DNA of 64,000 bases from Roseivivax sp. GX 12232 (GCF_021272185.1 NZ_JAJSEC010000001.1:62001-126000), one strand, 5' to 3'; positions 1-9,273 are shown, numbered from the stretch's first letter. Numbers and translations: made by a program. Notes: generated by a model not told the origin, from the sequence alone.

Positions 1-611
1 CAGTTCAGAAGCGCAAAGGGCATCAGCGCCAGCATCACCGTGACCGACAGGAAGGCCACCACCACCGGGGCCTCGGTCTCGTCCGAGAGGATCTTGGCCA
101 GGAGGTAGCTGCCCGAGAAGGTGCCCGCGGTGATTAGCATGGCAAAATGCCCGGGGTCGAGCTCGCGGAAGCCCGGGCGCAGGATGAAGAGCGCGCCCGC
201 CAGTGCCGCGCAGATCGCCAGGATGCGCCGCGCGGCGATCTTTTCGCCCAGAAGCAGCACCGCCAGCACGCTCACCCCGATCGGGTTGAGGTAATTTAGC
301 GCCGTCACCTCGGCGATGGGAATGCGGGTCATGGCGAAGAACCAGCAGATCACCCCCGCCGCATGGGCCGCGCCGCGCAGGGTGAAGAGCCCCAGCTGCC
401 GCTTGGTGAGCCGCGTCGCCGCCAGCACCCGCCAGAGCGGCAAGAGGAAGACCAGCCCCATGAGATAGCGCAGGAAGGCCATCTCGGCCGCCGGGATGCG
501 CGGGCCGAGGGTCTTCACGAGCGCGGTGACCATCACGAAGCAGAAGCCCGTCACGACCATCCAGAAGATGCCTCGGAGCGGGCTTTGGGGCTTTTCCGTC
601 ATGCGGTGCAT
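1..611 (-). CDS. DMT-family (EamA) transporter, C-terminus cut by window edge
   Basis: Inner-membrane permease of the drug/metabolite transporter superfamily; the substrate cannot be told from sequence. The minus strand reads MHRMTEKP, then alternating hydrophobic helices and short polar loops, with an EamA-like stretch ALNYLNPIGVSVLAVLLLGE. About 203 residues are present; the family has ten helices in about 300 residues, so roughly the last third lies outside the window. Two in-frame ATG codons, at 611 and 602, could be the start. It lies 36 bp downstream of the LysE/ArgO-type exporter on the same strand, so the two probably share a transcript. Confidence 0.85.
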   Translation of the reverse strand, partial: MHRMTEKPQSPLRGIFWMVVTGFCFVMVTALVKTLGPRIPAAEMAFLRYLMGLVFLLPLWRVLAATRLTKRQLGLFTLRGAAHAAGVICWFFAMTRIPIAEVTALNYLNPIGVSVLAVLLLGEKIAARRILAICAALAGALFILRPGFRELDPGHFAMLITAGTFSGSYLLAKILSDETEAPVVVAFLSVTVMLALMPFALLN

Positions 612-647
612 CAAGCGCGCGGGCGCGGCGGATTGCAAGGGCGCGCG

Positions 648-1241
648 CTACCCAAGAAGCAGCGAAGCCGCGATTGCGAACATCGTGCAGCCGACCAGCG
701 CATCGAGCACCCGCCAGGCCCGGGGCCGCGCGAAGACCGGCGCGAGAAGCCGCGCGCCGAAGCCCAGAAGGAAGAAGAAGGTGAAGGAGGCGGTGACCGC
801 GCCGGCCCCGAAGAGCACCGGCGCCGCGTATTGCGCCGAGATCGCGCCCAGCAGCACCACCGTGTCGAGGTAGACATGCGGGTTCAGCCAGGTCAGCGCC
901 AGGCAGGTCAGGAGCGAGGCCCGGAGGCTCGGCGCGGCGTCGCCCGCGCGCATCCCCTGCCCGCCCCGCCAGGCCGCCCTCAGCGCCAGGGCGCCATAGA
1001 CCACCAGGAAGGCCGCGCCGCCGTAGCGCATGACGCCCACGAGCCAGGGCGCGCGGTCGACCAGCACCCCGAAGCCCGCGACCCCCGCGGTCACAAGCAG
1101 CGCGTCCGAGATCGCGCAGGTCAGCACCACCGGCAGGACGTGCTGGCGCAACAGCCCCTGGCGCAGAACGAAGGCGTTCTGCGCGCCGATGGCGAGGATC
1201 AGGGAGAAGCCGAGCGTGAAGCCCGCGAAGGCAGCCTGCAT
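648..1241 (-). CDS. LysE/ArgO-family amino-acid exporter
   Basis: Small inner-membrane exporter of 197 residues, the usual length for LysE/ArgO. It opens with a hydrophobic helix containing the family signature [11 protein letters not shown] near residues 19-29, and carries [17 protein letters not shown] near the middle, a second family signature. About six membrane segments can be drawn. By family knowledge it exports basic amino acids or related metabolites; the exact substrate is inference. It starts at an ATG facing yebC across a 118-bp divergent gap, and is followed 36 bp later by the DMT permease. Confidence 0.9.
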   Translation of the reverse strand: MQAAFAGFTLGFSLILAIGAQNAFVLRQGLLRQHVLPVVLTCAISDALLVTAGVAGFGVLVDRAPWLVGVMRYGGAAFLVVYGALALRAAWRGGQGMRAGDAAPSLRASLLTCLALTWLNPHVYLDTVVLLGAISAQYAAPVLFGAGAVTASFTFFFLLGFGARLLAPVFARPRAWRVLDALVGCTMFAIAASLLLG

Positions 1242-1292
1242 GGCGCCCAGTTCTGGCCGCTCGGGCCCGGCGAGACAAGCGGTTTTGCGCCC

Positions 1293-1322
1293 TTGCCCCC
1301 TGCCCCCGGTAGCCCGTATATG
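1293..1322 (+). promoter_or_regulatory. Candidate sigma70-type promoter for yebC
   Basis: TTGCCC at 1293-1298 and TATATG at 1317-1322 are separated by 18 bp and lie 38 bp upstream of the yebC start codon. The match is good for both boxes, but no start site has been measured. Confidence 0.4.
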
Positions 1323-1359
1323 TCCCCAGATTTTCAGACATCACCCGAATGAGGCAATC

Positions 1360-2100
1360 ATGGCCGGCCATTCCAAATGGGCGAACATCCAGCACCGCAA
1401 GGGACGGCAGGACGCCGCCCGTTCGAAGCTCTTCTCCAAGCTCTCCAAGGAGATCACCGTCGCCGCCAAGATGGGCGACCCGGACCCCGAGAAGAACCCG
1501 CGCCTGCGCATGGCGGTGAAGGAAGCCAAGGGCCAGTCGATGCCCAAGGACAACATCGAGCGCGCGATCAAGAAGGCGACCGGCGGTGACGGGGATTCCT
1601 ACGAGGAGATCCGCTACGAGGGCTACGGCCCGAACGGCGTCGCGGTGATCGTCGAGACGATGACCGACAACCGCAACCGCACCGCCTCGAACATCCGCTC
1701 CACCTTCTCGAAGAACGGCGGCAACATGGGCGAGACCGGCTCGGTCGGCTTCATGTTCGAGCGCAAGGGCGAGGTGGTCTATCCCGCCGAGGTCGGCAAC
1801 GCCGAAGAGGTGCTCGAGGCGGCGATCATGGCCGGGGCCGAGGACGTGGAAAGCTCCGAGGACGGGCATATCGTCTGGTGCACCGACACCGACCTCAACG
1901 ATGTCTCCAACGCGCTGGAAGAGGCGCTGGGGGAATCCGAGACCACCCGGCTGGTCTGGAAGCCGTCCAACACCACCGAGCTCGACCTGGAGGGGATGCA
2001 GTCCCTGATGAAGCTGGTCGACGCGCTGGAGGACGACGACGACGTGCAGCGCGTCACCACCAACTTCGAAGCCTCCGACGAAGTCATGGCGCAGCTCTGA
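1360..2100 (+). CDS. yebC: YebC/PmpR-family transcriptional regulator / translation factor
   Basis: Cytosolic protein of 246 residues, the normal length for YebC/PmpR. It begins with the family signature [18 protein letters not shown] and contains [20 protein letters not shown] and the acidic C-terminal domain typical of the family. Members act as transcriptional regulators, and some have been linked to translation of difficult motifs; which applies here cannot be seen. The reading frame is open further upstream, but the ATG at 1360 gives the conserved N-terminus. It is monocistronic: a divergent exporter lies upstream and a strong terminator follows 23 bp after the stop. Confidence 0.96.
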   Translation: MAGHSKWANIQHRKGRQDAARSKLFSKLSKEITVAAKMGDPDPEKNPRLRMAVKEAKGQSMPKDNIERAIKKATGGDGDSYEEIRYEGYGPNGVAVIVETMTDNRNRTASNIRSTFSKNGGNMGETGSVGFMFERKGEVVYPAEVGNAEEVLEAAIMAGAEDVESSEDGHIVWCTDTDLNDVSNALEEALGESETTRLVWKPSNTTELDLEGMQSLMKLVDALEDDDDVQRVTTNFEASDEVMAQL

Positions 2101-2122
2101 GCCGCGCCTGCCCGAGACATGA

Positions 2123-2160
2123 AAAACCGGCGCGGGGGGGCCCGCGCCGGTTTTTTCTTT
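2123..2160 (+). terminator. Rho-independent terminator of yebC
   Basis: A 12-bp perfect stem AACCGGCGCGGG / CCCGCGCCGGTT with a short G loop is followed by TTTTCTTT. It sits just after the yebC stop codon. Confidence 0.9.
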
Positions 2161-2321
2161 GGTGGGGTTTGGTGGTCGGGCCGCTTTGCCGGGGTTCTGG
2201 TGACCGGGCCGTCATGTCGGGCCAACGCCCGCGCGGCTATTTCTGAGAAAGGGATGGCGCCCGGGCCCACGCCCCGCAGCTCTCCGATCTCCATAGGGCC
2301 GGTCGCGCCCGCCCGCCCCGC

Positions 2322-2837
2322 TCAGAGGTCGAAGCGCCCCTGCTCCACGTTCTTGTCGAGCCGCTCGGCCGGGAAGACCCGGCCGTTCATCACGCCCCAG
2401 ACACCGGGGCCGAGGATCTGCGCGGCCACCACCGCGCCGCCGAGGTTGAACTCCCCGTCCGAGGCATAAAGCGAGAAGGGCCGCATCGCGCCGGTGAGCA
2501 CCACGGTCTTGCCCGTGCCCTCGATCTGCGGCGCAAGATCGCGCGCCGTCTCGCCCATGGTGCCGGTGCCATGGGTCACGACCAGCGCGGGCTCGGGCGC
2601 GCGCAGCACCGCCTCGGCGATGGCGGCGCGGTCGGCGGCGTCGAAATAGAGGCTGTCCTTCAGGAGCACCTTCTCGACCTCGGCGAAATGGCACCGCCCG
2701 ATGCGCAGCATCTCGGGCAGATGCGTGGCCCCGTCGGGCGAGAAGCCCAGGCCCTCGGTCCGGGGGTCATGCACCTTGTCGATCGTCCCGCCGGTCACGA
2801 GGACGCGCAGCGCACGGGCCTCGGGCGCACCGCTCAC
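2322..2837 (-). CDS. Short asparaginase-domain protein
   Basis: A 171-residue protein equal to the N-terminal half of a type I/II asparaginase. It has the first active-site motif VLVTGGTIDKVHD near residues 11-23 and the second motif VVTHGTGTMGETA (THGTDTMEET in classical enzymes). The C-terminal domain of full asparaginases is absent. Short forms are, as I recall, common in Rhodobacterales, so this is probably not a truncation. The start is GTG at 2837, overlapping the mltG stop in GTGA, which implies translational coupling. Hydrolysis of asparagine is inferred from the motifs; activity of the short form is uncertain. Confidence 0.85.
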   Translation of the reverse strand: MSGAPEARALRVLVTGGTIDKVHDPRTEGLGFSPDGATHLPEMLRIGRCHFAEVEKVLLKDSLYFDAADRAAIAEAVLRAPEPALVVTHGTGTMGETARDLAPQIEGTGKTVVLTGAMRPFSLYASDGEFNLGGAVVAAQILGPGVWGVMNGRVFPAERLDKNVEQGRFDL

Positions 2838-3994
2838 TGGCTCTCGCTCGCGCGTTCGGCCTCGATGGCGCGCCAGCGCGCGACGTTGTCGTTGTGCTCG
2901 GCCAGGGTCTGGGCGAAGGCATGCCCGCCGGTGCCGTCGGCCACGAAGAACAGGTAGTCCGTCAAAGCCGGGTTCAGCGCCGCCCGGATCGACGCCCGGC
3001 CCGGGTTGGCGATGGGCGTCGGCGGCAGCCCGTCGATCACATAGGTGTTGTAGGGCGTCTCGCCGCGCAGCTCGGACTGGCGCAGCCCGCGGCCCAGCAC
3101 GCCCTCGCCGTTGGTGAGCCCGTAGATCACCGTCGGGTCGGTCTGCAGGCGCATGCCCTCCTCGAGCCGGTTCACGAAGACCGAGGCGACCTGCGGGCGC
3201 TCTTCGGGCACGCCGGTCTCCTTCTCGACGATGGAAGCCAGGATCAGCGCCTCCTCCGGGGTCTCGATCGGCAGGCCGTCGGCGCGGTTGGCCCATTCCT
3301 CTTCGATGATGATCTCCTGCGCGCGGCGCATCCGGTCGATCAACTCGGCCCGGCTGTCGCCCTCGGAGACCTCGTAGCTGTCGGGCGCGAGCGAGCCCTC
3401 GGGCGGCACCTCGACCTCGCCGTCGAGCACGTCGACGGATTTCAGCTCCTCGACCACCTGCCAGGAGGTCACCCCCTCGGCCAGCGCGATGCGGTAGCGG
3501 GTGTCGGCGCGGCCGCGCACCTCGGTATAGGCCTCGGGCGCGGGAGCCTCGGCGGCGGGGTCGAACTCGGCCAGCTCCACGAAGCGCCCGGTGGCGGGAT
3601 CGAGCTCGCGCACCTCGACCTCGGCCGAGGTCACGCCGATGCGGTAGACCACTTCGGTGCCGCAGGTGGAGGCGCCGCCGCGGGTCACGATGTCGACGAT
3701 CTCGCGCATCGAGGAATTTTCCGGCACCAGGTAGCTGCCGGCCTTCAGCTCGGCGGTCTTGTCGCTGTAGTCGGCGCCCAGGCGGAAGATCGTGGGCGAG
3801 CTGACCGCGCCGCGTTCGGCGAGGTTCTGCGAGACCCGGGACATGTTGGTGCCGCGCGGCACCTCGAGGCAGATCGGCTCGGACAGGGGGCCCGCGCCGT
3901 CATACTGCTGCTGTCCCCAGATCAGCACGCCGCCGAAAAGGAAGATGATCACGACCAGGAAGGTCAGCGCGTTGGAGGCGATGTTGCGCCACAT
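2834..3994 (-). CDS. mltG: Endolytic murein transglycosylase MltG
   Basis: Membrane-anchored lytic transglycosylase thought to cut nascent glycan strands and so end peptidoglycan polymerisation. The 386-residue protein has one N-terminal membrane helix (about residues 9-27), a LysM-like periplasmic part, and the YceG catalytic domain with ASIVEKET at 253-260, which holds the catalytic Glu, and GLPPTPIANPG near 340. The ATG at 3994 was preferred over an upstream in-frame codon because it leaves a short cytosolic tail before the helix. It lies 123 bp downstream of fabF on the same strand and overlaps the asparaginase gene by 4 bp. Confidence 0.95.
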   Translation of the reverse strand: MWRNIASNALTFLVVIIFLFGGVLIWGQQQYDGAGPLSEPICLEVPRGTNMSRVSQNLAERGAVSSPTIFRLGADYSDKTAELKAGSYLVPENSSMREIVDIVTRGGASTCGTEVVYRIGVTSAEVEVRELDPATGRFVELAEFDPAAEAPAPEAYTEVRGRADTRYRIALAEGVTSWQVVEELKSVDVLDGEVEVPPEGSLAPDSYEVSEGDSRAELIDRMRRAQEIIIEEEWANRADGLPIETPEEALILASIVEKETGVPEERPQVASVFVNRLEEGMRLQTDPTVIYGLTNGEGVLGRGLRQSELRGETPYNTYVIDGLPPTPIANPGRASIRAALNPALTDYLFFVADGTGGHAFAQTLAEHNDNVARWRAIEAERASESQ

Positions 3995-4117
3995 GGGTCT
4001 CTGCCTGCTCTCGTTCTTGTCACCACGCCGCCCCGGCCCGGCCAGGGGCGGCACGGCGCGTTTATCGCCCGGATGGCGCCGCCGGGAAAGTCCGGCGGGC
4101 TGCTCTGCGGGCGGGAA

Positions 4118-5377
4118 TCAGCCGACCTTGCCGAAGATCACGCTGGCGTTGGTGCCGCCGAAGCCGAAGGAGTTCGACAGCGCATAGGTGATCTCGCGCT
4201 CGCGCTTGGCGTTGGGCGCGAGGTCGACCTTGGCCTCGACTGCGGGGGTGTCGAGGTTGATCGTCGGCGGCGCCACCTGGTCGCGGATCGCCAGGATCGA
4301 GAAGATCGCCTCGATCGCGCCGGCGGCGCCCAGAAGGTGCCCGGTCGCCGATTTGGTCGAGGACATGGTGACCCGCGGGGCGGCCTCGCCCAGGAGCCGC
4401 TCGACCGCGCCCAGTTCGATCACATCGGCCATGGTCGAGGTGCCATGGGCGTTGATGTAGTCGATCTCGCCGGGTTCGAGGCCCGCGTTCTTCAGCGCGG
4501 CGCGCATGGAACGCTCGCCGCCCTCGCCGTCCTCGGCCGGCGCGGTGATGTGATAGGCGTCGCCCGAGAGGCCGTAGCCCTTGACCTCGGCGTAGATCTT
4601 GGCGCCGCGCGCGACGGCGTGGTCGTAGTCTTCCAGCACCACGACGCCCGCGCCCTCGCCCATGACGAACCCGTCGCGGTCGGCGTCATAGGGGCGGCTC
4701 GCGGTCTCGGGCGCATCACCGCGCTTGGTCGAGAGCGCCTTGCAGGCGTTGAAGCCCGCGATGCCGATCTCGGAGATCGCCGCCTCGGCGCCGCCGGCCA
4801 CCATGACGTCGGCATCGCCGTGCTGGATCAGCCGCGAGGCGTCGCCGATGGCATGGGCGCCGGTCGAGCAGGCGGTCACCACCGAGTGGTTCGGCCCCTT
4901 GAAGCCGTAGCGGATCGAGACCTGGCCCGAGATCAGGTTGATCAGCGCGCCGGGGATGAAGAAGGGCGAGACCCGCCGCGGACCCTTCTCGCGGATCAGA
5001 ATGGCGGTCTCGGCGATGGAGTTGAGCCCGCCGATGCCCGAGCCGATCATCACGCCGGTGCGCAGGCGGTCCTCTTCCTCCTCGGGCATCCAGCCCGAAT
5101 CCTTCACCGCCTGGTCGGCGGCGGCCATGCCGAAGAGGATGAACTCGTCGACCTTGCGCTGCTCTTTCTTCTCCATGAAGGCATCGGGATTGAAGGTCCC
5201 GTCAGAGCCGTCCCCGTAGGGCACTTCGCAGGCATAGGTGGTGGCCAGATGCGAGGCATCGAACTTGGAGATCGTGCCCGCGCCGGACTTGCCGGCCAGG
5301 AGCCGCGACCAGCTCTCCTCCATGCCCGAGGCCAGGGGTGTGACGAGGCCCATTCCGGTGACGACGACTCGACGCAT
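4118..5377 (-). CDS. fabF: 3-oxoacyl-[acyl-carrier-protein] synthase II
   Basis: Cytosolic condensing enzyme of type II fatty-acid synthesis, extending acyl-ACP with malonyl-ACP. The 419-residue protein carries the complete triad: Cys170 in VVTACSTGAHA, His311 in INAHGTSTMA, and His347 in KSATGHLLGAAG, with Lys342 in the same motif. The N-terminus MRRVVVTGMGLVTP is canonical. acpP, often just upstream of fabF, is not adjacent here: the preceding gene is a glycosyltransferase-like protein 86 bp away. fabF and mltG follow each other as in many alphaproteobacteria. Confidence 0.97.
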   Translation of the reverse strand: MRRVVVTGMGLVTPLASGMEESWSRLLAGKSGAGTISKFDASHLATTYACEVPYGDGSDGTFNPDAFMEKKEQRKVDEFILFGMAAADQAVKDSGWMPEEEEDRLRTGVMIGSGIGGLNSIAETAILIREKGPRRVSPFFIPGALINLISGQVSIRYGFKGPNHSVVTACSTGAHAIGDASRLIQHGDADVMVAGGAEAAISEIGIAGFNACKALSTKRGDAPETASRPYDADRDGFVMGEGAGVVVLEDYDHAVARGAKIYAEVKGYGLSGDAYHITAPAEDGEGGERSMRAALKNAGLEPGEIDYINAHGTSTMADVIELGAVERLLGEAAPRVTMSSTKSATGHLLGAAGAIEAIFSILAIRDQVAPPTINLDTPAVEAKVDLAPNAKREREITYALSNSFGFGGTNASVIFGKVG

Positions 5378-5463
5378 GGCGTGCCCTTTTCACTTCAGCA
5401 TTCCTGTTCGGGCAGGCTCTTACCGGTTGGCCCGTTTCGGGGCAAGGGCGGCGTCCCCGGCGC

Positions 5464-6261
5464 TCACGCCCAATCGGGGCCGAGATCCGCCGCCGCGCGG
5501 TCGATCCAATGCTCGCGCAGCCAGTCGCAGGGCTTGGAATAGCGGATCAGCGAGCCGCGGTAGCCCTCGATCGCCTCGTCCATCTTGGGATGGCCGTGGA
5601 AGCAGACGACGCGCGCCGCCTCGGGCAGGCGCGGGGCGTTCAGGTAATTGCCCGGGAAAGGGTTGCAGTCGTATTTGAACGAGACGACCCAGTCCTCGGG
5701 GATATATTCGAAGACCCCGCGGTCCATGGCCTTGTGGCTGGTGTAGCGCTGCTCCGAGCCGCGCGCGGCCTCGACCTCGGCATAGGGGTTTGCGGCGATC
5801 TCCTCGTAGAGAAAGCCGTGATGCGCCGGGTCGTAGCGGAAGACCGAGCCATGCCCGGTGGGCCTTCCCTTGCGCTTCTCGGTCCAGTCGTGGCGCATGG
5901 CGACCTTGCCGGGGGCGAGATCGAGCAGGGGATCGAGCGGCCCGGTGATCACCACGTCGAGATCGAAGCCGAGGATCGGGCCTTCGAGGTCCGGCACCAG
6001 CCCTTCGCGGAAGAGCGAGACCTTGCGCATGGCGCCCTGCCGGTTGGCCACCGCGAGCGCCCGGTCCATCTCGCCCCGGAAGGGTTCCTCGGGCAGCGGC
6101 AGCACCTCGATGTCGGGGTGCAGGCCCTCGGCGTGTTCGGTCATGCAGAGAAAGCGCACCGGCCGGTCGAGGTTGCGGCGCACCCCCGAGTAGAGCCGGT
6201 TCACGTATTCGGGCCCGAAGAGCGTGCCCCATTTGATGCAGGAGATGGTCGCGCGGCGCAT
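5464..6261 (-). CDS. Glycosyltransferase-like protein, function unknown
   Basis: A 265-residue cytosolic protein starting MRRATISCIKWGTLFGPEYV. It resembles GT-A fold nucleotide-sugar transferases: an early strand with RFLCMTEH and a DxD-like motif in GFDLDVVITGPLDP near residue 100, followed by RYTSHKAMDRGVFEYIPEDW and VVCFHGHPKMDE. I recognise it only as a conserved hypothetical of this kind; sugar donor and acceptor are unknown. It sits upstream of fabF on the same strand with an 86-bp gap, so co-transcription is possible. Confidence 0.75.
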   Translation of the reverse strand: MRRATISCIKWGTLFGPEYVNRLYSGVRRNLDRPVRFLCMTEHAEGLHPDIEVLPLPEEPFRGEMDRALAVANRQGAMRKVSLFREGLVPDLEGPILGFDLDVVITGPLDPLLDLAPGKVAMRHDWTEKRKGRPTGHGSVFRYDPAHHGFLYEEIAANPYAEVEAARGSEQRYTSHKAMDRGVFEYIPEDWVVSFKYDCNPFPGNYLNAPRLPEAARVVCFHGHPKMDEAIEGYRGSLIRYSKPCDWLREHWIDRAAADLGPDWA

Positions 6262-6416
6262 GGCCGGGCTCTAGCAGGTGCGGCAAGCGGGGGGAAGATG
6301 GGTTGGTGGGGGGATGGGCGAGTGCGTGCGCTGGGGCGCGCGCCTTGACGACAGGCCCAATTTCAACCCAGAGCTTATATGGACCACCCCTCATCACCCG
6401 AGAAATCTGAGGTCAC

Positions 6417-6698
6417 ATGCTTCTGTTGAAAATGTCATTCTGGGGGACATTGGCTGGCAGCGTGATCCTTGTGGTGATGGCCGCCGCCTCCGCTCAATGG
6501 TCGCTTCTCGCATTGGCCTTCGGTGCCTTCGTCTCGGCCTCAGTGATTGCTGGGCTCGACCGGATCGTGGAGCTTCTGACGCCAGCTCAGGCTGACCAGC
6601 CAGAGGCTTCTGCGGTCGACTCCCAAGGCACGGTCGAGGCGAGTCCCACTGCTATCGACGCGCTAGAGAAACGGCTGGCGGCTGCGAAGCGGAGCTGA
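6417..6698 (+). CDS. Small membrane protein, unknown
   Basis: A 93-residue reading frame with two closely spaced hydrophobic segments (about residues 8-25 and 28-46), a Pro/Ala-rich linker and a basic C-terminal helix ending LEKRLAAAKRS. TGAGGT lies a few bases before the ATG as a possible ribosome site. Its codons use third-position A and T noticeably more than flanking genes (for example CTT, TTG, GCT, TCA, CCA), so it may be foreign or fast-evolving. No family was recognised. It stands alone, convergent with the DUF3422 gene across a 645-bp gap. Confidence 0.5.
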   Translation: MLLLKMSFWGTLAGSVILVVMAAASAQWSLLALAFGAFVSASVIAGLDRIVELLTPAQADQPEASAVDSQGTVEASPTAIDALEKRLAAAKRS

Positions 6699-6815
6699 CG
6701 GCGGGCGAGTGGACGGGCCGAGCGGATCGGGCTTCGGTCGAAGACGCCGAATGAGTGGATGCGGCGCAAATTTCCCCGCGAGGTCTTCTGCGCACCGCCA
6801 ACCAACCGCGCGCAA

Positions 6816-6984
6816 CCTGCGCCCGAACAGCACCGAAGGTGCCGGGCGCGCGCCGGACCGGCCCCTTGGGCCGGCGCTCCTTGGGGTGGCGTGCATAGCT
6901 CACAGTGAGCGATGACCTTGCTGCCATAAAGCGCCTCGCTCGAAGGGCAGCAGCGCCGGCCCCCGGTCCGGCGCGCGCCCTCTG
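6816..6984 (-). repeat. Dispersed 169-bp element, copy 1
   Basis: Inverted copy of the element described in full at copy 9 (44561-44729). The terminal hairpin end lies at 6816 and faces the stop codon of the small membrane protein, 118 bp away. The inner stem is of the GCACC/GGTGC type. The core contains the perfect palindrome GCTCACAGTGAGC (reading the plus strand at 6897-6909), which this copy shares in part with copy 8. Confidence 0.9.
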
Positions 6985-7079
6985 GTGCGAGGGGTGAGAG
7001 GGGGACAGGGAGCTGCAGTGGGGATCGGGTTGCAGGGTGCGATCTTCCGGGGGCGTGGGCGGCTTCGCTAGAGGCGGCC

Positions 7080-7235
7080 TCGGTTCAGCGACGCGGGGGC
7101 GTTGCGCTTCCTGGCAGGTTTCAGGGCCTCGGTTCCGGGGTGTCGCCCCTCTTCTTAGGTTTCAGGGCCTCAGCTCCGGGGCACCAAGGCGTCGCGCCTG
7201 CTCGCAGGTGTCAGGGTCCCGGCGCGTCCTGCCCG
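7080..7235. repeat. Degenerate tandem repeat, about 41-49 bp units
   Basis: The string AGGTTTCAGGGCCTC recurs at 7116 and 7157, and a decayed form AGGTGTCAGGGTCCC at 7206. Between them are related GGTTCCGGGG-like blocks. It lies in noncoding DNA. Confidence 0.6.
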
Positions 7236-7343
7236 GCGCCGCGCACTAGGGTGCACCCTGCCCCGCGGCACACCACCTTCACAGGTCCAACCACCCTCAC
7301 AGAACCAACCGCCCTCACACCACCAACAACCGCACCCCGCCCC

Positions 7344-8648
7344 TCACAGCGACGGCCCCTGCTTCTCCATCTCCGTGCGGATCCGCCGGATCATCCACCA
7401 GACCGCGCCGACCACGGGCAGCACGGCGGCGGCGGTCAGCACGCCGCGGGAGACCCCGGCGAGCTCGGCGGCGGGATAAAGCAGATAGGCCACCAGCGAG
7501 ACCGCGTAATAGCTGATCGCCACCACCGAGAGACCCTCGACCGTCTTTTGCAGCCGCAGCTGCATGTCGGCGCGCTGGTTCATCGATTCGAGCAGGTCCT
7601 GGTTCTGCGCCGAGCGCTGCACCTCGACCCGGGTGCGCAGGAGGTCCCCGGCCCGCATCGCCCGTTCCGCCATGGTGCCGAGCCGCCGCTCGGAGGATTT
7701 CACCGTCCGCATCGCCGGATCGTAGCGCCGGGTCATGAACTCCTCGAAGGTCTGCCGCCCGCGCCAGCGCTCCTCGCGCAGGACCTCGATGCGCTGGCCG
7801 ACGATGGCCTCGTAGGCGCCGGTGGCCCCGAGCCGGAAGGAGGTCTGGGCCGAGAGGCTCTCGAGCTCGGCCGAAACCGCCAGAAGCGCCTTCAGCGTCT
7901 CCTCGGCCGGGCCCTCGCCATGGGTCATGGCCTCCATCAGCCGGGTCAGCTCGCTGTCGATCTCGCCCATGCGCGGGCTGATCGCCCGGACCCGGGTGAA
8001 GCCCAGCATGGACATCGACTTGTAGGTCTCGATCTCGGTCAGCCGCTGGACGATGCGGCCGACCCGGCGCTCGCCGACATGCGGCCGGGCGAAGACCGCG
8101 AAGCGCATGTGCCCCGAGGGGTCGATGCGGAAGTCGCCGGCGATCACCGCCTCGTCGTCGATCACCGAGGAAACCGCGAGGCTCTCGGGCACGAACCAAT
8201 CGGCCAGTTCCTCCTCGAAGCCGTCGCCCTCGGGGCGCACGCAGCAGCGGATCAGGCAGGAGGTCACCCGCACCCCCGGCGCGGCATCGAGCCATTCGCT
8301 GGGGAAGACCTCGAAATCCGAGGGGTCATAGGGCCGCTCGCCCAGCCCCTCGAGGAAGACGGTATAGGTGACGAACTCGGTGTGCTGTTCCCATTTCAGC
8401 ATGTGCCGCCCGATCCGGCCCTGGAAATGCGTGGCCCCGGGCTGGGGATGCGGCGCGCCGTAGCGGTCGAGCAGGTCGGTCAGATGCGCGAGATCGAGCG
8501 AGCGGTCCCGCGAGGCCGCGCCCCGGGGCTTCTTGATCGCCAGGAAGACCGCCCGGCAGGGCGGCGTCAGCGCGGGAAAGGGGCGCGCGTGCAGCTCGTT
8601 GGCGAGCTTGTAGCGCAGCGGATGATCCTGGATCGGCGGCATGGGCAC
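7344..8648 (-). CDS. DUF3422 family membrane protein
   Basis: A 434-residue protein of the DUF3422 family, found in proteobacteria and of unknown function. The N-terminus DHPLRYKLANELHARPFPAL is characteristic. A long, largely helical soluble part is followed by two C-terminal membrane helices at about 372-392 and 402-420 and a short charged tail, so most of the protein likely faces the cytosol. It stands alone, between two noncoding gaps. An AT-rich island about 60-85 bp upstream of the start (8706-8732) is unusual for this DNA and may be its promoter region. Confidence 0.9.
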   Translation of the reverse strand: MPMPPIQDHPLRYKLANELHARPFPALTPPCRAVFLAIKKPRGAASRDRSLDLAHLTDLLDRYGAPHPQPGATHFQGRIGRHMLKWEQHTEFVTYTVFLEGLGERPYDPSDFEVFPSEWLDAAPGVRVTSCLIRCCVRPEGDGFEEELADWFVPESLAVSSVIDDEAVIAGDFRIDPSGHMRFAVFARPHVGERRVGRIVQRLTEIETYKSMSMLGFTRVRAISPRMGEIDSELTRLMEAMTHGEGPAEETLKALLAVSAELESLSAQTSFRLGATGAYEAIVGQRIEVLREERWRGRQTFEEFMTRRYDPAMRTVKSSERRLGTMAERAMRAGDLLRTRVEVQRSAQNQDLLESMNQRADMQLRLQKTVEGLSVVAISYYAVSLVAYLLYPAAELAGVSRGVLTAAAVLPVVGAVWWMIRRIRTEMEKQGPSL

Positions 8649-9041
8649 TTCTTCTGACGGCTGGGTCTGAGTGTAAGGCTTAGTCCGCTCCGGTCGCGCA
8701 GCAAAGGTATTTTTTATTCATTTTCAATAGCTTGCGCGGATGCAACGGTATACAGCGGGGGTTGGGGTGGGTTTTCCTGCGTGATTTCAAGCGGTTGGGG
8801 TTGAGGGTAGCGCGGCGGGGTGTGTGCGCTGCGGCAATGGGTGGCGGGGGTGGTTCGGGTGTGGCGGTTGCTCTGGAGGGTGTGCCGGCGGTGGGTCGGC
8901 AGGGCTGGCGCGTGGCGGGTCGGCCTGCTGGCGCGTGTTGAAGACGGTCATGTGCCCGCTTTGGATGCGCTCACCACTTGGGGATCGATCACCTCCCCGC
9001 AGTGAGAGGGCGCGTCTCCCCCCCCTCCCCACTAGCCCCGA

Positions 9042-9210
9042 CAGAGGGCGCGCGCCGGACCGGGGGCCGGCGCTGCCGACCTTTGAGCGAGGCGCTTTAT
9101 CCACGCAAGGTCAGGACTAGGGCTGATCTATGCACGCCACTCCAATGAGCGCCGGCCCATCGGGCCGGTCCGGCGCGCGCCCGGCACCTTCGGTGCTGTT
9201 CGGGCGCAAG
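9042..9210 (+). repeat. Dispersed 169-bp element, copy 2
   Basis: Full-length copy with both inverted arms. The terminal hairpin is of the GCACC/GGTGC type and points toward the pntB 3' end, 255 bp away. The tetranucleotide before the right arm is TGAG instead of the usual GGAG. Confidence 0.92.
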
Positions 9211-9273
9211 GAGGGGCGCGGCAGGATACGCGGGGTGTGGCACCCGCCGCGTTTCGGCCTTGGAGAAAACGAA

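Larger units (their letters stand above)
6699..7343. other. Gene-free gap, 645 bp
   Basis: Convergent intergenic region holding one dispersed 169-bp element and a degenerate short tandem repeat. The remaining sequence is GC-rich and shows no credible gene. Confidence 0.7.

Noticed and set aside
2894-5542. Open frame of 882 codons antisense to mltG and fabF
   Set aside because: Same composition artefact; the minus strand encodes complete MltG and FabF with catalytic residues.
9042-9210. Insertion sequence or integron attachment sites as an explanation of the 169-bp element
   Set aside because: No transposase or integrase frame is present, no consistent target duplication was visible at the ends, and the core is too short to encode a protein.
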